A stretch of 64,000 nucleotides of DNA from Streptomyces sp. Edi2 (GCF_040253635.1 NZ_JBEJGX010000003.1:6101501-6165500); one strand, 5' to 3'. Numbered from the stretch's first letter, positions 35,301 to 44,712 are shown. The notes: generated by a model from the letters alone, not told the origin. Numbers and translations are program-made.

Positions 35301-35791
35301 TGCGCGAGGCGCTGGGCCGGGCCGGGCCGCAGGACCCCGACCTCGGCCACCACCGGCTGCTGTTCGGCCGCGCCCTGCGACTGCGCTACGAACGCCAGCC
35401 CTCCCTCGCCGATCTGCACGAGGCCGACTGGATCCTGGAGCTGGCCGCCCGCGGTGTGGACGTACCGGACGCGGTGCAGGCCGAGGCGTGGCTCGAAGTG
35501 GGCGACATCCAGCTGCTGCTGGACCGCCGCTTCGACTCCCGCGAGCGTCATGACCGGGCCGCCGCCTGCTTCCGCCGCGCCGCCGCGGCCGCCCGGCGGG
35601 CCGGCAGCCCGCTGCTGGCCGCCCGGGCCCACCACCGCCGCGGCGAGGTCCTGGAGGCCACGGCCGGGCCCCGTTCCGCGCTGCACGCCTACCGCGAGAG
35701 CTGGGAACAGTGGCAGCGCGCCGCGGAGGAGACCGGCGCCGAGGCCCAGCGCACCCGCGCCCGTATGCGCGCCCTGGAAACCACCGCCTGA
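32384..35791 (+). CDS. SAV_2336-type vWA-like protein with helical repeats
   Basis: This is a 1135-residue protein. After a variable N-terminus, residues about 195-320 form a vWA-like domain with the metal site D206-G-S208-S-S210 (LLMDGSSSM) and a strand VVSDCAGPLW. This matches the SAV_2336 family found with MoxR ATPases. A middle helical region (about 400-570, with FDQQASPAARLLAVHLSAVPLALPVIQLVQRAMLP) follows. The C-terminal 550 residues are Ala/Leu/Arg-rich TPR-like repeats. It overlaps the MoxR gene and probably forms a complex with the ATPase and with VMAP. Its size suggests a scaffold that senses a signal through the repeats. Confidence 0.82.
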   Translation: MSAVSLGEAGPGPLDELVARLTAAGVPADARGMADALWLAQWITPDASRADGSAEAGPARTQEPGGPDPATFRVGPAVSVDPGDARGTPQGGDDPGPADADPSSSALRDSARRRVAELLPTRDERLPDPDRRRLGEVAVPIASAFPGLLPLQRALRPIQRYRPPVAPARRKLDEPATAELSAHAEMIIPVLRGVHRRAAALRLLMDGSSSMAVWEQMLHDLRQVCERVGAFRDVTVHYLHPHGPDIGVAAAPGPGRPLRPADQLHDPTGHHLTLVVSDCAGPLWRDGRMQRLLYRWAADAPLAVVQPLPQRMWARTLLPAVAGTLVRRQGSYQALGFRPSRRRRRPAGTPGAAHAAPRERAIPVLSATPSALGSWARLAAADAGLSLRGAACVVRADHGAGQPVPPPPEPERAAPARMVREFDQQASPAARLLAVHLSAVPLALPVIQLVQRAMLPQTGPAELAEVLLSGLVTQLPAEEGTPGEQAAVSGPWYDFVPGVRDELLGRLSAGEAALVLKHCSLYIERTFGRSARNFPAVAVAMLSGSGREPETGQRAVPEPFARVSERVLRRFEPALRPPARRPYAPDGPAAEGAALLERYEQGRAVRDLIEAVRLLRAATERLPVAGTDLARALLHAWAKWRQPDALEEAERAAHAAERATAEGAAGDQEAATAAREAERTRALIVLGRVGHARAGERHSAGTPAEERGALADAARRLHAACGLMSLLDPRVLECMVLRTEVLRRLAALPAPDTGPGTDELPGAGDLAADDPLDEAERCLTTLLDQWPSGEQVPGEVYAARGGVLLDQARRAARGHEEGPQPARALAVRAADDLDTATVLLRRRGSTADRLVCGTLLDLAAARELHDGAGLPSVLPLLERARAMARALDDPALEAAALRRTAAVQRAVHTRTGALPALDAALAALAAALRLATPDTPEHSALLAERGAALLLRARQEPAGGPGKRLANEAVHVLREALGRAGPQDPDLGHHRLLFGRALRLRYERQPSLADLHEADWILELAARGVDVPDAVQAEAWLEVGDIQLLLDRRFDSRERHDRAAACFRRAAAAARRAGSPLLAARAHHRRGEVLEATAGPRSALHAYRESWEQWQRAAEETGAEAQRTRARMRALETTA

Positions 35792-35895
35792 CCGCCCCGA
35801 GCGCCCGTCCATCGGCCTGGCCGTCCGCACCGGAACGTGTTTCCGTGGACGGGAGTCCGGGAACACACCCGTCCAGCCGGCCAGAGGAGAGCAGC

Positions 35896-36114
35896 GTGGC
35901 GACTATCCCCCGCACCGAACCGGCGGTGGCCGCCCGGCCGGGGCCGTCGGCCGAACGGCTGCCGGATTTCGCCGGGGTTGACGTGGGCGTTCTCGCGGCG
36001 CGGACGGATCATGCGGTGCTGGGAGAGGTGGCGGCACTGCTGCTGCGCAACTGGCCGTCGGCGGACGAGGCCGTGGCGTACTACGAGGACGGCCCGGAAA
36101 AAGCCTTGCATTGA
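35896..36114 (+). CDS. cyclophane-type RiPP precursor (FxsA-like, YxD variant)
   Basis: This 72-residue peptide starts at GTG 35896 (site AGAGGAGA). Its middle, ERLPDFAGVDVGVLAARTDHAVLGEVAALLLRN, is the conserved leader of FxsA precursors that accompany radical SAM FxsB enzymes. The C-terminus reads AVAYYEDGPEKALH and lacks the FxSxx-COOH ending that names the family. Tyr-Glu-Asp fits the aromatic-x-Asp pattern of three-residue cyclophanes, so Tyr/Asp crosslinking in the tail is a reasonable prediction. The radical SAM gene follows 160 bp later. Leader similarity and context make the assignment fairly firm; the modified residues are inference. Confidence 0.72.
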   Translation: MATIPRTEPAVAARPGPSAERLPDFAGVDVGVLAARTDHAVLGEVAALLLRNWPSADEAVAYYEDGPEKALH

Positions 36115-36274
36115 CAGGCAAGAACGACGGTTTTTGGGCAAACGTGCAAGGGAACCGGCCAGTTGCCGAGGGAATCCGGTTCCTCGATCGCGGGCCGAGC
36201 CATGTACCAGTCAGCGGGCGGGAGCTGTCGATCCCGTACCTCGACGCAGGCAGACGAGTCCAGGGGGCGACGCC
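36115..36274. other. precursor-maturase gap
   Basis: A 160-bp gap, less GC-rich than its flanks, separates the peptide gene from the radical SAM gene. No hairpin or clear promoter was recognised. A weak overlapping frame from TTG 36111 is not family-like. Confidence 0.4.
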
Positions 36275-37444
36275 GTGGCGGGGGAGCAGACCGGCCGGAC
36301 GGCCGTCGTACCCTTCCGGCAGTTCGTCCTGAAGGTCCACAGCCGCTGCAACCTCGCCTGCACCTACTGCTACATCTACACCGGCCCTGACCGCAGCTGG
36401 CGCACCCGCCCGCCGACCGTCCCGGCCGCCACCGTCCGGCAGACCGCCCTGCGCATCGCCGAACACGCCCGCACCCACCGGCTGCGCGAGGTCCGGATCG
36501 ATCTGCACGGCGGCGAGCCGCTGCTCACCGGTCCCGGCCCGCTCCTGGAGCAGGCCGCCGCGATCCGCGCCGCGCTGCCCGGCGGCTGCACCGCCGAATT
36601 CGGCCTGCAGACCAACGGCACGCTCCTCACCCAGGAGATGCTCGACACCCTCGCCGCCGCGGGATTCCGGCTCGGACTCAGCCTGGACGGCGGCACCCCC
36701 GGCCTCAACCGCCGCCGGACCGACCACGCGGGGCGGCCCTCCTGGCCCGCGGTCTCCCGCGCCGTACGCCTGCTCCGCGACCGGCCCGAGGTGTTCGCCG
36801 GCATCCTGTGCACCATCGACATCACCGCCGACCCCGCCGAGGTCCACGACTCCCTGCGCGCCCTGGACCCCCCGATGGTCGACTTCCTCCTCCCGCACGC
36901 CAACTGGTCCAGCCCGCCCCCGGCCACCGCCGCGAGGGGACCCATGGGGCCGGCCGGCCGCACCCCGTACGGCGACTGGCTGTGCACCGTCTTCGACCTG
37001 TGGTGGGACGGCGGCCCCGGGCCCCGGGTGCGGGTGTTCACCGAAATCCTCGGCCTCCTCCTGGGCCGCCCCAGCTCCAGCGAGGCGGTCGGCCTCTCCC
37101 CGGTCGTCGCCCTGGTCGTCGACACCGACGGCGCCATCGAACAGGTGGACTCGCTCAAATCCACCTATGAGGGCGCCGCCGCCACCGGCCTCGACGTCTT
37201 CCACCACACCTTCGACGAGGCCCTGGCCCACCCCGGCATGGCCGCCCGCCGCAGCGGCCGGGACGGCCTCGGCGCGCAGTGCCGCAGCTGCACCCTGGTG
37301 GAGGTGTGCGGCGGCGGCAACTACGCCCATCGCTACCGCGCGGACACCGGCGGATTCGCCCACCCGTCCGTCTACTGCGCCGACCTGGAACGCCTGATAC
37401 GGCATATCGCGGCCCGGCTGGACGCCACGATCGCGCTCAACTGA
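36275..37444 (+). CDS. radical SAM/SPASM peptide maturase (FxsB-like)
   Basis: This 389-residue enzyme has the radical SAM cluster CNLACTYC (Cys25, Cys29, Cys32), followed by IDLHGGEPLLTG and FGLQTNGTLLTQ. Its C-terminal SPASM-type region has CRSC..EVCGGGNYAHRYRADTGGF...VYC for auxiliary Fe-S clusters. This layout is that of FxsB-type maturases, which build Csp3-aryl cyclophanes between an aromatic residue and a side-chain carbon two residues later. GTG 36275 is the first start that gives the family N-terminus (VVPFRQFVLKVHSRCN). The substrate should be the peptide encoded just upstream. Confidence 0.9.
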   Translation: MAGEQTGRTAVVPFRQFVLKVHSRCNLACTYCYIYTGPDRSWRTRPPTVPAATVRQTALRIAEHARTHRLREVRIDLHGGEPLLTGPGPLLEQAAAIRAALPGGCTAEFGLQTNGTLLTQEMLDTLAAAGFRLGLSLDGGTPGLNRRRTDHAGRPSWPAVSRAVRLLRDRPEVFAGILCTIDITADPAEVHDSLRALDPPMVDFLLPHANWSSPPPATAARGPMGPAGRTPYGDWLCTVFDLWWDGGPGPRVRVFTEILGLLLGRPSSSEAVGLSPVVALVVDTDGAIEQVDSLKSTYEGAAATGLDVFHHTFDEALAHPGMAARRSGRDGLGAQCRSCTLVEVCGGGNYAHRYRADTGGFAHPSVYCADLERLIRHIAARLDATIALN

Positions 37445-37576
37445 CCTGCCGTCCACCTGACCTGACGCACTGTCGTCATATGGGGGGACACTTGGGCTAT
37501 CGTGCCGAAGAGCCAGGGCGTGCCGGATGAGACAGCCTCTGCAGCGCGCACCATCGCATCCCAGGGAGACGGTCGC

Positions 37577-40500
37577 ATGGTCGATCAGGCCACCTTTTCC
37601 GGTCCCACCGGCGCAGGCGAGCACATCACCATCAGCTATGCGGGCTTCACCCGGCCCTGGGCGGCATGGATCGCCCATCAGCTGGAAGCGCAGGGCCACG
37701 GCACCACCCTGCTGCGCTGGGACCCCCAGGCGGACACCGCGCTGGTGGCGGAGCTGACGGGGCTGCTGGAGGCCGAGGGCCGGCTGCTGATCGTGCTCGA
37801 CGACTGGTACTTCCGGCTGGGCCCCAAGACGCAGGAGGAGTGGACGACGGCACTGCGCGAGGTGGTCTCCCCGCACGCCGACCGGTTCGCCGCGGTGAGC
37901 GTGGCCACCCAGTCGCTGCCCGCCACCGCGTCCCTGCTGCGGCCCGCCGACCTGCGCGACCTGGACGCCCGCGAGGCCAACCGCAGGGTGCTGCAACGGC
38001 TCGGCATCGCCGGGCAGGGCCGGGTCGTGGACGAGGAGGCGCCCGGCGCGCCCCGCTTCCCGAACAACCCGCCCGAGGTGTGGAACATCCCGCGCCGCAA
38101 CAACCGCTTCACCGGCCGCGACAACGTCCTCGAAGAGCTGCACGGCAAGCTGGCCGGCTCCGGGGCCGGCGCGGGCCCGCCGCTGGAGACCCGGATCGCG
38201 CTGTACGGCACCTCCGGCGTCGGCAAGAGCCAGATCGCCGCCGAATACGCCCACCGCTTCGGCAACGACTACGACGTGGTCTGGTGGATCAGCGCCACCA
38301 ACCGCGGCGCCGCCCGCGAACAGCTCGCCGAACTCGCCACCCGGCTCGGCCTGCCCGTGGGCCGGGAGCTGGGCGACCGCATCCGCGCCGTCCACGAAGC
38401 GCTCCGCGTCGGCCGCCCCTACCGCCGCTGGCTGCTGATCTTCGACAGCGCCGACGACATGGAGCAGATCGAGGACCTGGTCCCCGACGGCCGCGGCCAT
38501 GTCCTGATCACCACCCTCACCCGCGACTGGTCGGGCTCCGGCAGCGCGCAGGAGATCGAGGTACTGCCCTTCCACCGCGTCGAGAGCGTCGCCTACGCCC
38601 GGCGGCGGGCACCGCGGCTGACGCCGATGGAGGCCGATCTGCTCTCCGACGCCGTCCAGGACCTGCCGCTGCTGCTCGCCCAGACCGCCGCCTGGCTCGA
38701 CGCCAACCCGATGTCCCCCAAGGAGTACATCGAGCTGATCCGCCGCGGCGAGCCCAGCCTCGTCGGCATCCGGATCTCCTCCGACTACCCCATGGCCTTC
38801 CAGACCAGCTGGGCCATAACCCTCAACACCCTGCGCGAACGCAGCCCCGCCGCGGTCGAACTCCTCAAGCTGTTCGCGTTCTTCGCCCCGGACACCATCC
38901 CCGTCCCGATGCTCGCCCAGGCCCGCCGCGGCGACCTGCCCGAACACCTCGCCGACCTGGCCGCCGAGCCGATCAGCTGGAACACCGCACTGCGCCGGCT
39001 GACCGAATCCACCGCCGTACGCCTCGACTACCAGGTCTCCGAGGACGCCGACCCGGCCGTGGAGACCGCGCTGATGCACCGGCTCTACCACCGGTTCCTG
39101 CGCAGCGACATGACCGAGGACGAGCGCGACCTGATGGCGGCGACGGCCTGCCGGGTGCTGGTCACCGCCGACCCGCAGAACCCCGCCGACACCCGCTGCT
39201 GGGAGCGCTACGCCGAACTCATCCCGCATCTGGAGCCGGCCGGGGTCCTCGACAGCCCCGAGCCCGCGGTCCAGCAACTGCTGCTCAACTGCGTCGAATA
39301 CCTCCGGGTCCGCGGCGAATACCGCATGGGCCTGCGGCTGTGCGAACAGTTCATGTCCCGCTGGCGCACCCGCCTCGCGGCCACCCAGCGCACCATGCTC
39401 GTCCTCACCCACCAGCACGCCAACATGCTGCGCAGGCTCGGCCGCTACCGCGAGGCCGAGGCGGTCGGCAGCGCCGTCGTCGACCAGCTCACCGCCGAGC
39501 GGGACGCGGCCGACGCCGATCTGCTGCGGGCGCAGGACGGCCTGGCCGGCACCCTGATCGCGCTGGGCTCGTACGCACAGGCCTATGACCTCTTCGACGC
39601 CGTCTGGCGGGCCTATACCGACCTGCTCGGCCCGGAGGCACCCCGCACCCTTTCCTCGCGGCACAACCTCGGCACGGTCCTGGCGCTGCTCGGCCGCTAC
39701 GAGGAAGCGCTGGTCACCCACCGCGACGTGCTGGCCTTCCGGGAGCGCGAACTGCGCGCACGGCACCACCTCACGCTCAACGCGGGCACCGCCTACGCCC
39801 GTACGCTGCGCCTGCTCGGCCGCTACCGCGACGCCACCTCCGCCCAGGAGCTCAACGCCCGGCTGCATCTGCAGGTGATGGGCCCGCACACCCCGCAGAC
39901 GCTGCGTGCCGAGCACAACCTCGCGCTGTGCCTGCGGCGCTCCGGCGACACCGCCCGCGCCGCCACGCTGCTGGCCGACCTCGTCGAGCGCTCCCGCCGG
40001 GTGCAGGGCCCCCGCCACCCCGAGACGCTGATGGTGCGTGCGGACCACGCCACCTTCCTGCGGGAGCACGGCGACCTCGGGCACGCCCGCGACCTCGCCG
40101 AGGAGGTCGCCGAGCGCTACCGGGCGCTGGCCGGCGAGCGCCACCCGTACACCGTCGGCGCCCTGGGGAACGTCGGGCTGGTCCGCGCCGAGTTCGGGGA
40201 CCAGGCACAGGCGCTGGACCTCGCGGACCGGGCGCTTGCCGGGATGACCGGGGCGATGGGCCCCGACCATCCCTGGACGCTGGGCTGTGCGCTGAACGCC
40301 GGTGCCGCCCGTAACCGGGTGGACGACGAGGAGGGCGCCGTGGAACTGGGCCGCGCCACACTGGAGCGCGCCAAGGCGACGCTGGGCGACACCCACCCGC
40401 TGACCCTCTCCGCGAAGACCGCACTGGCCGAGGACCTGCGGGCGCTGCGCCGTGGCCAGGAGGCGGCGAAGCTGGAGCAGGAGGCAATCGGACAGCTCTC

Positions 40501-40588
40501 CGAGACGCTGGGCGCCGAACACCCGCACACCCTCTCCGCCCGGCGCCGCCGCCGCCCGTACTGGGACTTCGAACCGCAGCCCGTCTAG
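37577..40588 (+). CDS. TIR-NTPase-TPR protein (FxsT-like)
   Basis: This 1003-residue protein has an N-terminal TIR-like domain (about 10-130: ITISYAGFTRPWAAWIAHQLEAQG, LLIVLDDWYF), an FTGRD element, and an NB-ARC-type NTPase with P-loop GTSGVGKS (Lys217) and LLIFDSADD. A winged-helix-like region and about ten tetratricopeptide repeats (LGRYEEALVTHRDVLAFRERELRARH and similar) follow, with a PYWDFEPQPV tail typical of FxsT proteins. FxsC-like TIR and FxsT are fused here. The architecture is that of STAND signalling proteins: the TPR part senses, the NTPase oligomerises and the TIR acts. ATG 37577 (GGGAG site) is chosen over GTG 37502. Confidence 0.88.
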   Translation: MVDQATFSGPTGAGEHITISYAGFTRPWAAWIAHQLEAQGHGTTLLRWDPQADTALVAELTGLLEAEGRLLIVLDDWYFRLGPKTQEEWTTALREVVSPHADRFAAVSVATQSLPATASLLRPADLRDLDAREANRRVLQRLGIAGQGRVVDEEAPGAPRFPNNPPEVWNIPRRNNRFTGRDNVLEELHGKLAGSGAGAGPPLETRIALYGTSGVGKSQIAAEYAHRFGNDYDVVWWISATNRGAAREQLAELATRLGLPVGRELGDRIRAVHEALRVGRPYRRWLLIFDSADDMEQIEDLVPDGRGHVLITTLTRDWSGSGSAQEIEVLPFHRVESVAYARRRAPRLTPMEADLLSDAVQDLPLLLAQTAAWLDANPMSPKEYIELIRRGEPSLVGIRISSDYPMAFQTSWAITLNTLRERSPAAVELLKLFAFFAPDTIPVPMLAQARRGDLPEHLADLAAEPISWNTALRRLTESTAVRLDYQVSEDADPAVETALMHRLYHRFLRSDMTEDERDLMAATACRVLVTADPQNPADTRCWERYAELIPHLEPAGVLDSPEPAVQQLLLNCVEYLRVRGEYRMGLRLCEQFMSRWRTRLAATQRTMLVLTHQHANMLRRLGRYREAEAVGSAVVDQLTAERDAADADLLRAQDGLAGTLIALGSYAQAYDLFDAVWRAYTDLLGPEAPRTLSSRHNLGTVLALLGRYEEALVTHRDVLAFRERELRARHHLTLNAGTAYARTLRLLGRYRDATSAQELNARLHLQVMGPHTPQTLRAEHNLALCLRRSGDTARAATLLADLVERSRRVQGPRHPETLMVRADHATFLREHGDLGHARDLAEEVAERYRALAGERHPYTVGALGNVGLVRAEFGDQAQALDLADRALAGMTGAMGPDHPWTLGCALNAGAARNRVDDEEGAVELGRATLERAKATLGDTHPLTLSAKTALAEDLRALRRGQEAAKLEQEAIGQLSETLGAEHPHTLSARRRRRPYWDFEPQPV

Positions 40589-40622
40589 CCCGGTCCAGCC
40601 CCCCGGCGTCAGAACCCGGCAT

Positions 40623-40661
40623 GCGGAAGGGCCCGCCCCCACCGGGGACGGGCCCTTCCGC
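40623..40661. terminator. bidirectional hairpin terminator
   Basis: The arms gcggaagggcccg (40623-40635) and their complement (40649-40661) form 13 bp, extended inwards by CCCC/GGGG. It lies between the convergent FxsT-like and kgd genes. Confidence 0.85.
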
Positions 40662-40695
40662 TGTTTCACCACCGGTCACTCGGCGGCCCGGCGCC

Positions 40696-43600
40696 TCAGG
40701 CGTCGAAGGCCTCCGCGACCAGCTGTGCCTGCTCCGCCTGGTGGCGCTTGGCGGAGCCGACGGCCGGCGACGAGGAGTGCGGCCGCGAGATGCGGCGCAG
40801 GCGCTCGCCGTGCGGGACATCGGCACCGACGGCCAGGTCGAGGTGGTCGATCAGGTTGAGGCCGAGGAACGGCCACGCACCCTGGTTCGCCGGCTCTTCC
40901 TGGGTCCACAGGTACTTCTCGGCGTTCGGGAACTTGGCGATCTCCGCCTGGAGCTCCTTGCCGGGAAGCGGGTACAGGCGCTCGATGCGGACGATCGCGG
41001 TGTCGTTCGCGCCGCGCTTCTCGCGCTCGGCCTCCAGGTCGTAGTAGACCTTGCCGGAGCAGAAGATGACCTTGCGGACATCCTCGGCCTTGACCGTGGA
41101 GTCGCCGATGACGGGGCGGAAGCCGCCCGTCGTGAACTCTTCCGTCTTCGACGCCGCGGCCTTCAGACGCAGCATCGACTTCGGGGTGAAGACGACCAGC
41201 GGCTTGTGGTGCGGGTTGTGGACCTGCCAGCGCAGCAGGTGGAAGTAGTTCGACGGCAGGGTCGGCGCGGCGACCGTCATGTTGTTCTGCGCGCACAGCT
41301 GGAGGAAGCGCTCGATCCGGGCCGAGGAGTGGTCCGGGCCCTGGCCCTCGTAGCCGTGCGGCAGCAGCAGGGTGACGCCGGACGTCTGGCCCCACTTCTG
41401 CTCCGCCGAGGAGATGAACTCGTCGACGACCGTCTGGGCGCCGTTGACGAAGTCACCGAACTGCGCCTCCCACATGACCAGCGCCTCCGGGCGGGCCAGG
41501 GAGTAGCCGTACTCGAAGCCCATCGCCGCGTACTCGCTCAGCAGCGAGTCGTAGACGTTGAAGCGGGCCTGGTCCTCGGAGAGGTAGAGCAGCGGCGTGT
41601 AGTCGTCGCCGGTCGCACGGTCGATCAGCACCGCGTGGCGCTGGCCGAAGGTGCCGCGGCGGGAGTCCTGGCCGGCGAGCCGGACCGGGGTGCCCTCCAT
41701 CAGCAGCGAGCCGATGGCCAGGGTCTCGCCCATGCCCCAGTCGATGGTGTCGTCCTCGACCTGGGTCGCGCGGCGCTGCAGCTGGGGCAGCAGACGCGGG
41801 TGGACGGTGACCCGCTCGGGGATGTTGACCTGGGACTCGGCGATCCGCTTGACGACCTCCTGGGAGATCGGGGTGTCCACGTGGACCGGGAACTCGGCCT
41901 GGGGCTGCGGCACCTCGGGGGCCACCGGGGCCGTCGAGGCGTCGCGGACCTCGGTGAAGACCTTCTCCAGCTGGCCCTGGAAGTCCTGCAGCGCCTGCTC
42001 GGCCTCTTCCAGCGTGATGTCGCCGCGACCGATCAGGGACTCGGTGTAGAGCTTGCGCACCGAGCGCTTCTTGTCGATCAGGTCGTACATCAGCGGCTGG
42101 GTGAAGGCCGGGTTGTCCGACTCGTTGTGACCGCGGCGGCGGTAGCAGATCAGGTCGATGACGACGTCCTTGTTGAACGCCTGGCGGAACTCGAAGGCCA
42201 GACGGGCAACGCGGACGACGGCCTCGGGGTCGTCGCCGTTCACGTGGAAGATCGGCGCCTCGATCATGCGGGCCACGTCGGTGGCGTACATGGACGAGCG
42301 TGACGACTCCGGGGCGGCGGTGAAGCCGACCTGGTTGTTGATGACCACGTGCACCGTGCCGCCGGTGCGGTAGCCGCGCAGCTGGGACATGTTCAGCGTC
42401 TCCGCCACCACGCCCTGGCCGGCGAACGCCGCGTCACCGTGCAGCTGGATCGGCAGGACCGTGAAGTCCGTGCCGCCCTTGTTGATGAGGTCCTGCTTGG
42501 CACGCGCGATGCCCTCGACGATCGGGTCGACGGCCTCCAGGTGGGAGGGGTTCGCGGCCAGCGAGACCTTGATCTGCTCGCCGTCCAGGCCGGTGAAGAC
42601 GCCCTCCTGGCCCAGGTGGTACTTCACGTCGCCGGAGCCGTGCATCGACTTCGGGTCGAGGTTGCCCTCGAACTCGCGGAAGATCTGCGCGTAGGACTTG
42701 CCGACGATGTTGGCGAGGACGTTGAGGCGGCCGCGGTGGGCCATGCCGACGACGACCTCGTCCAGCCGCGACTCGGCCGCGGAGTCGATGACCGCGTCCA
42801 GCAGCGGGATGACGGACTCGCCGCCCTCCAGCGAGAAGCGCTTCTGGCCGACGTACTTCGTCTGCAGGAACGTCTCGAAGGCCTCGGCGGAGTTCAGCCG
42901 GCGCAGGATGCGCAGCTGCTCCTCGCGCTCGGGCGACTTGTGCGAGCGCTCGACCCGGTCCTGGATCCACTGGCGCTGCTTGGGGTCCTGGATGTGCATG
43001 AACTCGATGCCGGTGGTGCGGCAGTACGAGTCGCGCAGCACGCCCAGGATGTCGCGCAGCTTCATCATGGACTTGCCGGAGAAGCCGCCGACCGCGAACT
43101 CGCGCTCCAGGTCCCACAGGGTGAGGCCGTGCTCGGTGATGTCGAGGTCGGGGTGCTTGCGCTGGTGGTACTCCAGCGGGTCGGTGTCGGCCATGACGTG
43201 GCCGCGGACCCGGTAGGAGTGGATCAGCTCGAAGACCCGCGCGGCCTTGGTGACGTCGTCGTCGTGCGAGGCGTCGATGTCCCGCAGCCAGCGGACCGGC
43301 TCGTAGGGGATCCGCAGCGACTTGAAGATGTCGTCGAAGAAGTCGTTCCCGCCGAGCAGCAGCTGGCTCATGATGCGCAGGAACTCGCCGGAGGCGGCGC
43401 CCTGGATCACCCGGTGGTCATAGGTGCTGGTCAGCGTCATGACCTTGGAGACACCCAGCTTGTTCAGGGCGTCCTGGGAGGTGCCCTGGAACTCCGCGGG
43501 GTAGTCCATCGCGCCGACGCCCATGATCATGGACTGGCCGGGCATCAGACGCGGCACGGAGTGCACCGTGCCGATGCCGCCCGGGTTCGTCAGCGACGCG

Positions 43601-44475
43601 GTGACTCCGGTGAAGTCGTCCATCGTCAGCTTGTTGTCGCGGGCCCGGCGGACGATGTCCTCGTAGGCCTGCCAGAACTCGAAGAAGGTCAGCGTCTCGG
43701 CCTTCTTGATGGCGGCGACGACGAGCTGGCGGTCGCCGTTCGGCTTCACCAGGTCGATGGCCAGACCGAGGTTGATGTGGTCGGGCTTGACCAGCGTCGG
43801 CTTGCCGTCCTTCTCCGCGAAGGAGTAGTTCATCGACGGCATGGCCTTGAGGGCCTGCACCATCGCGTACCCGATGAGGTGGGTGAAGGAGACCTTCCCA
43901 CCGCGGGCGCGCTTGAGGTGGTTGTTGATCACGATGCGGTTGTCGAAGAGCAGCTTCACCGGGACCGCGCGGACGGACGTGGCCGTCGGCAGCTCCAGGG
44001 AGGCGTTCATGTTCTTCGCAACGGCAGCCGAAGGGCCGCGCAGCGTGACGAACTCGGGACCGGCCGTGACCTCGCCGTCGGCCTGCTGAGCGGCGGCCTT
44101 GGCGGCCGGCTTGGCCGGCGCGGACTTCGCCGGCGCGGCCTTGGCCGGGGCCGGCGCGCTCGCGGCCGGCTTCGCCGGGGTGGCGGCGGCCGGCTTCGGC
44201 TCCGCCGCGGCGGGCGCCGCCGGGGACGACTGCGCCGGAGCGGCCGGCGCGGGGGCAGAGCCCTCCGCCGGCTGGCCCGGCGCGGTGGCGCCGCCCGGCT
44301 TGTAGTCGGCGAAGAAGTCCCACCAGGCTCGGTCTACCGAGTTCGGGTCCTGGAGGTACTGCTGGTAGATCTCGTCGACGAGCCACTCATTGGGACCGAA
44401 CGCGGCGGCAGGGTTCTTACCCTGCCCCTCTTGGTCGGTCGAGATGCTCGAGCTGTTGGGGGACTGTAGCGACAC
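40696..44475 (-). CDS. kgd: fused 2-oxoglutarate dehydrogenase E1/E2 (decarboxylase)
   Basis: This 1259-residue multifunctional enzyme of actinobacteria converts 2-oxoglutarate towards succinyl-CoA in the TCA cycle. It carries the short E1 N-terminal segment ([33 protein letters not shown]), an Ala/Pro/Lys-rich linker (about 60-130), an E2-type succinyltransferase domain ([24 protein letters not shown]) and a full thiamine-diphosphate E1 module ([36 protein letters not shown]). It lacks a lipoyl domain, as expected for this fusion. Activity is normally controlled by the FHA protein GarA/OdhI; the region around the linker could bind it. The length matches S. coelicolor and mycobacterial homologues. 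Confidence 0.96.
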   Translation of the reverse strand: MSLQSPNSSSISTDQEGQGKNPAAAFGPNEWLVDEIYQQYLQDPNSVDRAWWDFFADYKPGGATAPGQPAEGSAPAPAAPAQSSPAAPAAAEPKPAAATPAKPAASAPAPAKAAPAKSAPAKPAAKAAAQQADGEVTAGPEFVTLRGPSAAVAKNMNASLELPTATSVRAVPVKLLFDNRIVINNHLKRARGGKVSFTHLIGYAMVQALKAMPSMNYSFAEKDGKPTLVKPDHINLGLAIDLVKPNGDRQLVVAAIKKAETLTFFEFWQAYEDIVRRARDNKLTMDDFTGVTASLTNPGGIGTVHSVPRLMPGQSMIMGVGAMDYPAEFQGTSQDALNKLGVSKVMTLTSTYDHRVIQGAASGEFLRIMSQLLLGGNDFFDDIFKSLRIPYEPVRWLRDIDASHDDDVTKAARVFELIHSYRVRGHVMADTDPLEYHQRKHPDLDITEHGLTLWDLEREFAVGGFSGKSMMKLRDILGVLRDSYCRTTGIEFMHIQDPKQRQWIQDRVERSHKSPEREEQLRILRRLNSAEAFETFLQTKYVGQKRFSLEGGESVIPLLDAVIDSAAESRLDEVVVGMAHRGRLNVLANIVGKSYAQIFREFEGNLDPKSMHGSGDVKYHLGQEGVFTGLDGEQIKVSLAANPSHLEAVDPIVEGIARAKQDLINKGGTDFTVLPIQLHGDAAFAGQGVVAETLNMSQLRGYRTGGTVHVVINNQVGFTAAPESSRSSMYATDVARMIEAPIFHVNGDDPEAVVRVARLAFEFRQAFNKDVVIDLICYRRRGHNESDNPAFTQPLMYDLIDKKRSVRKLYTESLIGRGDITLEEAEQALQDFQGQLEKVFTEVRDASTAPVAPEVPQPQAEFPVHVDTPISQEVVKRIAESQVNIPERVTVHPRLLPQLQRRATQVEDDTIDWGMGETLAIGSLLMEGTPVRLAGQDSRRGTFGQRHAVLIDRATGDDYTPLLYLSEDQARFNVYDSLLSEYAAMGFEYGYSLARPEALVMWEAQFGDFVNGAQTVVDEFISSAEQKWGQTSGVTLLLPHGYEGQGPDHSSARIERFLQLCAQNNMTVAAPTLPSNYFHLLRWQVHNPHHKPLVVFTPKSMLRLKAAASKTEEFTTGGFRPVIGDSTVKAEDVRKVIFCSGKVYYDLEAEREKRGANDTAIVRIERLYPLPGKELQAEIAKFPNAEKYLWTQEEPANQGAWPFLGLNLIDHLDLAVGADVPHGERLRRISRPHSSSPAVGSAKRHQAEQAQLVAEAFDA

Positions 44476-44712
44476 GGCGGCAACCGCCCTCTTCCGCTTC
44501 CTAAGGTGGTGGACAGCGGGAATAAAGGCTACGCCTGTTGTGACCCCGGATGCAGGCTGGGAGGGTCACTCGTCGCGTACGTCACATTCCCGGACGGGTT
44601 TCGGGGCAGGACTTGGCGGGAAAAGCACGAGGTTTGCCTGTGTGCGGGTAGGGGGCATCGCCAGGGGACCCGCACAGAAGTGCTCCCACCACCGACCCTA
44701 CGTCAGCGGCCG

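Noticed and set aside
36111..36332. Small frame between the RiPP precursor and the maturase
   Set aside because: It starts at TTG without a ribosome site, overlaps both neighbours and shows no leader-like sequence.
35903..40672. Very long minus-strand open frame (about 1590 codons)
   Set aside because: It is antisense to the radical SAM and FxsT-like genes. It arises from the GC-skewed codon pattern and its translation is low-complexity.
42349..44469. Long plus-strand frame antisense to kgd
   Set aside because: The sense gene is unmistakable 2-oxoglutarate dehydrogenase; the antisense product has only Val/Leu/Arg/Gly-rich sequence.
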